Below, piece after piece: positions 22,621 to 23,482 of a stretch of DNA of 23,482 bases. The notes under the pieces are model-generated. The model was not told the DNA's origin and ran no database searches. It worked only from the letters and a program-made list of their open reading frames with translations. The stretch spans positions 1 to 23,482 of the forward strand of contig JAEWOP010000003.1 of NCBI GenBank assembly GCA_023399635.1. Reading direction: 5' to 3'. This DNA comes from Pseudomonadota bacterium (GTDB lineage Bacteria; Pseudomonadota; Alphaproteobacteria; Rhizobiales; Rhizobiaceae). Each line of letters starts with the position of its first letter. Positions within the stretch are counted from its first letter, which is position 1. A program made the translations under genes and the position numbers.

Positions 22621-23482
22621 TTGCGCTACGTTGTCTCATGCAAGCCCATTGCCGAACGTTCTCCAAAATGGGGACGTTTCGCATTGGGCTACCAGTTCAT
22701 TCACTTAGAAACTTATGCGCGTAAGGCTGACGCGAAGGGGCGGGACACAAATTTTATTTTTGCTGAGGCATCACGTCGCCCTGAAGCCTCGGTTCACGTC
22801 GTGAATCCGGCTCCACCTGTCATTGTGCATGGTCTCAGCGTCGGGGCGGTACAGGAATTGCACGACTTCGCTGTGGCCTCAGCGACGGTTGAGGTTAAGG
22901 GTGGCAAAAGTCGGAAAATCCGATCCGATCAAAAGACGTTGCACACGGTTGTTGCTTCGCACCCCTTCACAATGGATGAACTCCGTGCCGATCCTGGCAA
23001 GCGCCGTGAGGCTGAGCAATGGGAGCGCCGGACCATTGCATGGCTGCAAGACCAGTACGGGGACGACCTGAAATCGGTTATTCGCCACGAAGACGAATCC
23101 CATTATCACCTACATGGGTATATCGTCCCGATCTCCGATCCGGAAATGAAGGCCGCAAAGTTTCATCCCGGCGTGACAGCCAAGCGGACGGTCATGACCT
23201 CTGGGCCTGCCGCTGGGGAGGACCAGAAGGCTTTGGGAAAACGGGCTGACGCTGCCTACAAAGCCGCCATGCGCGAATGGCAGGACTCTTATCACGAGGC
23301 GGTCGCGATCCCTTGCGGCCTCACGCGCCTCGGTCCACAGCGCCGCCGCCTGACGCGGGATGAGTGGCAGCGTGAACAGGTACAAGCCCGATCATTGCAA
23401 AAGGTCGTCCAGCAAGCGCGGAAGGTAAAGGCGTCTGGGGAAGAATTCATCTCCCGCACGAAAACTGATGCCGCCAAGGTCG
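22621..23482 (+). CDS. MOBV (Mob/Pre) relaxase, N-terminal part
   Basis: An open frame runs from after TGA at 22615-22617 to the right window edge; 287 codons are visible. It starts with TTG (MRYVVSCKPI); AGGA lies immediately upstream, so the start is not certain. RHEDESHYHLHGYIVP at about residues 155-170 carries the His cluster (H161, H163, H165) that coordinates the metal in Mob/Pre relaxases, next to the DE pair typical of that family. Later YKAAMREWQDSYHEAV and a charged helical region follow. In known systems this protein nicks oriT and starts strand transfer using a partner conjugative system. It diverges from the RHH-methylase operon and marks the element as mobilizable. The gene continues beyond the window. 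Confidence 0.75.
   Translation, partial: MRYVVSCKPIAERSPKWGRFALGYQFIHLETYARKADAKGRDTNFIFAEASRRPEASVHVVNPAPPVIVHGLSVGAVQELHDFAVASATVEVKGGKSRKIRSDQKTLHTVVASHPFTMDELRADPGKRREAEQWERRTIAWLQDQYGDDLKSVIRHEDESHYHLHGYIVPISDPEMKAAKFHPGVTAKRTVMTSGPAAGEDQKALGKRADAAYKAAMREWQDSYHEAVAIPCGLTRLGPQRRRLTRDEWQREQVQARSLQKVVQQARKVKASGEEFISRTKTDAAKV

Noticed and set aside
1..23482. CRISPR array, rRNA, insertion sequence with transposase
   Set aside because: No regularly spaced repeats, rRNA-like sequence or transposase frame was found on either strand.

Overview
The window is accessory DNA, probably from an alphaproteobacterium. A sphingomonad- or rhizobium-like host is a guess from GC-rich coding, the style of the metabolic genes and the degenerate intergenic DNA; there is no rRNA or housekeeping gene to fix it. 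It reads as a defence island, a small metabolic cassette bounded by a duplicated sequence, and the left part of an integrative mobilizable element (IME) that runs off the right edge.

1-8.6 kb is a defence island. It opens with the C-terminal end of a DarG antitoxin (+). A minus-strand run follows (transcribed right to left): a TRIP13-like AAA+ ATPase (Cap6), a small Cap8-like protein, a HORMA protein (Cap7), then a CD-NTase cut off after about 42 residues. It is joined out of frame to the C-terminal part of an E. coli-Dgt-like dGTPase, which overlaps by 4 bp a Pol-beta/poly(A)-polymerase-type nucleotidyltransferase of unknown role. So a type III CBASS operon has lost its catalytic core and effector by a deletion that also beheaded a neighbouring dGTPase-nucleotidyltransferase module. 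Upstream lies a TM0106-type protein (RecB-like nuclease, DEDD exonuclease and SF1 helicase in one chain), divergent from a WYL-domain regulator. Their shared intergenic DNA holds an 18-bp tandem repeat with a 20-bp period.

8.6-14.3 kb is a cassette between two imperfect direct repeats of about 160 bp (8803-8960 and 14062-14220). It holds an aldo/keto reductase, a LysR regulator, a decayed Old Yellow Enzyme gene and an AraJ-like MFS exporter. The repeats may be attachment-site copies.

14.3-23.5 kb is an IME: tyrosine integrase, a small minus-strand ORF, a highly structured non-coding block, a small ORF with a strong terminator, an AEP-primase-like replication protein, a 250-bp tract of short hairpins (three with the very stable C-GAA-G triloop), and a MOBV (Mob/Pre) relaxase cut by the window end. 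Its cargo is a three-gene minus-strand operon: RHH protein, nuclease-methylase fusion and HsdS-like specificity subunit, with no HsdR translocase visible. That architecture looks more like a BcgI-type (type IIB) enzyme than a classical type I system.

The less ordinary items are the CBASS/dGTPase chimera with its NTase partner, the divergent WYL/nuclease-helicase pair with its phased repeat, the nuclease-methylase-S-RHH operon, and the two structured non-coding blocks in the IME.
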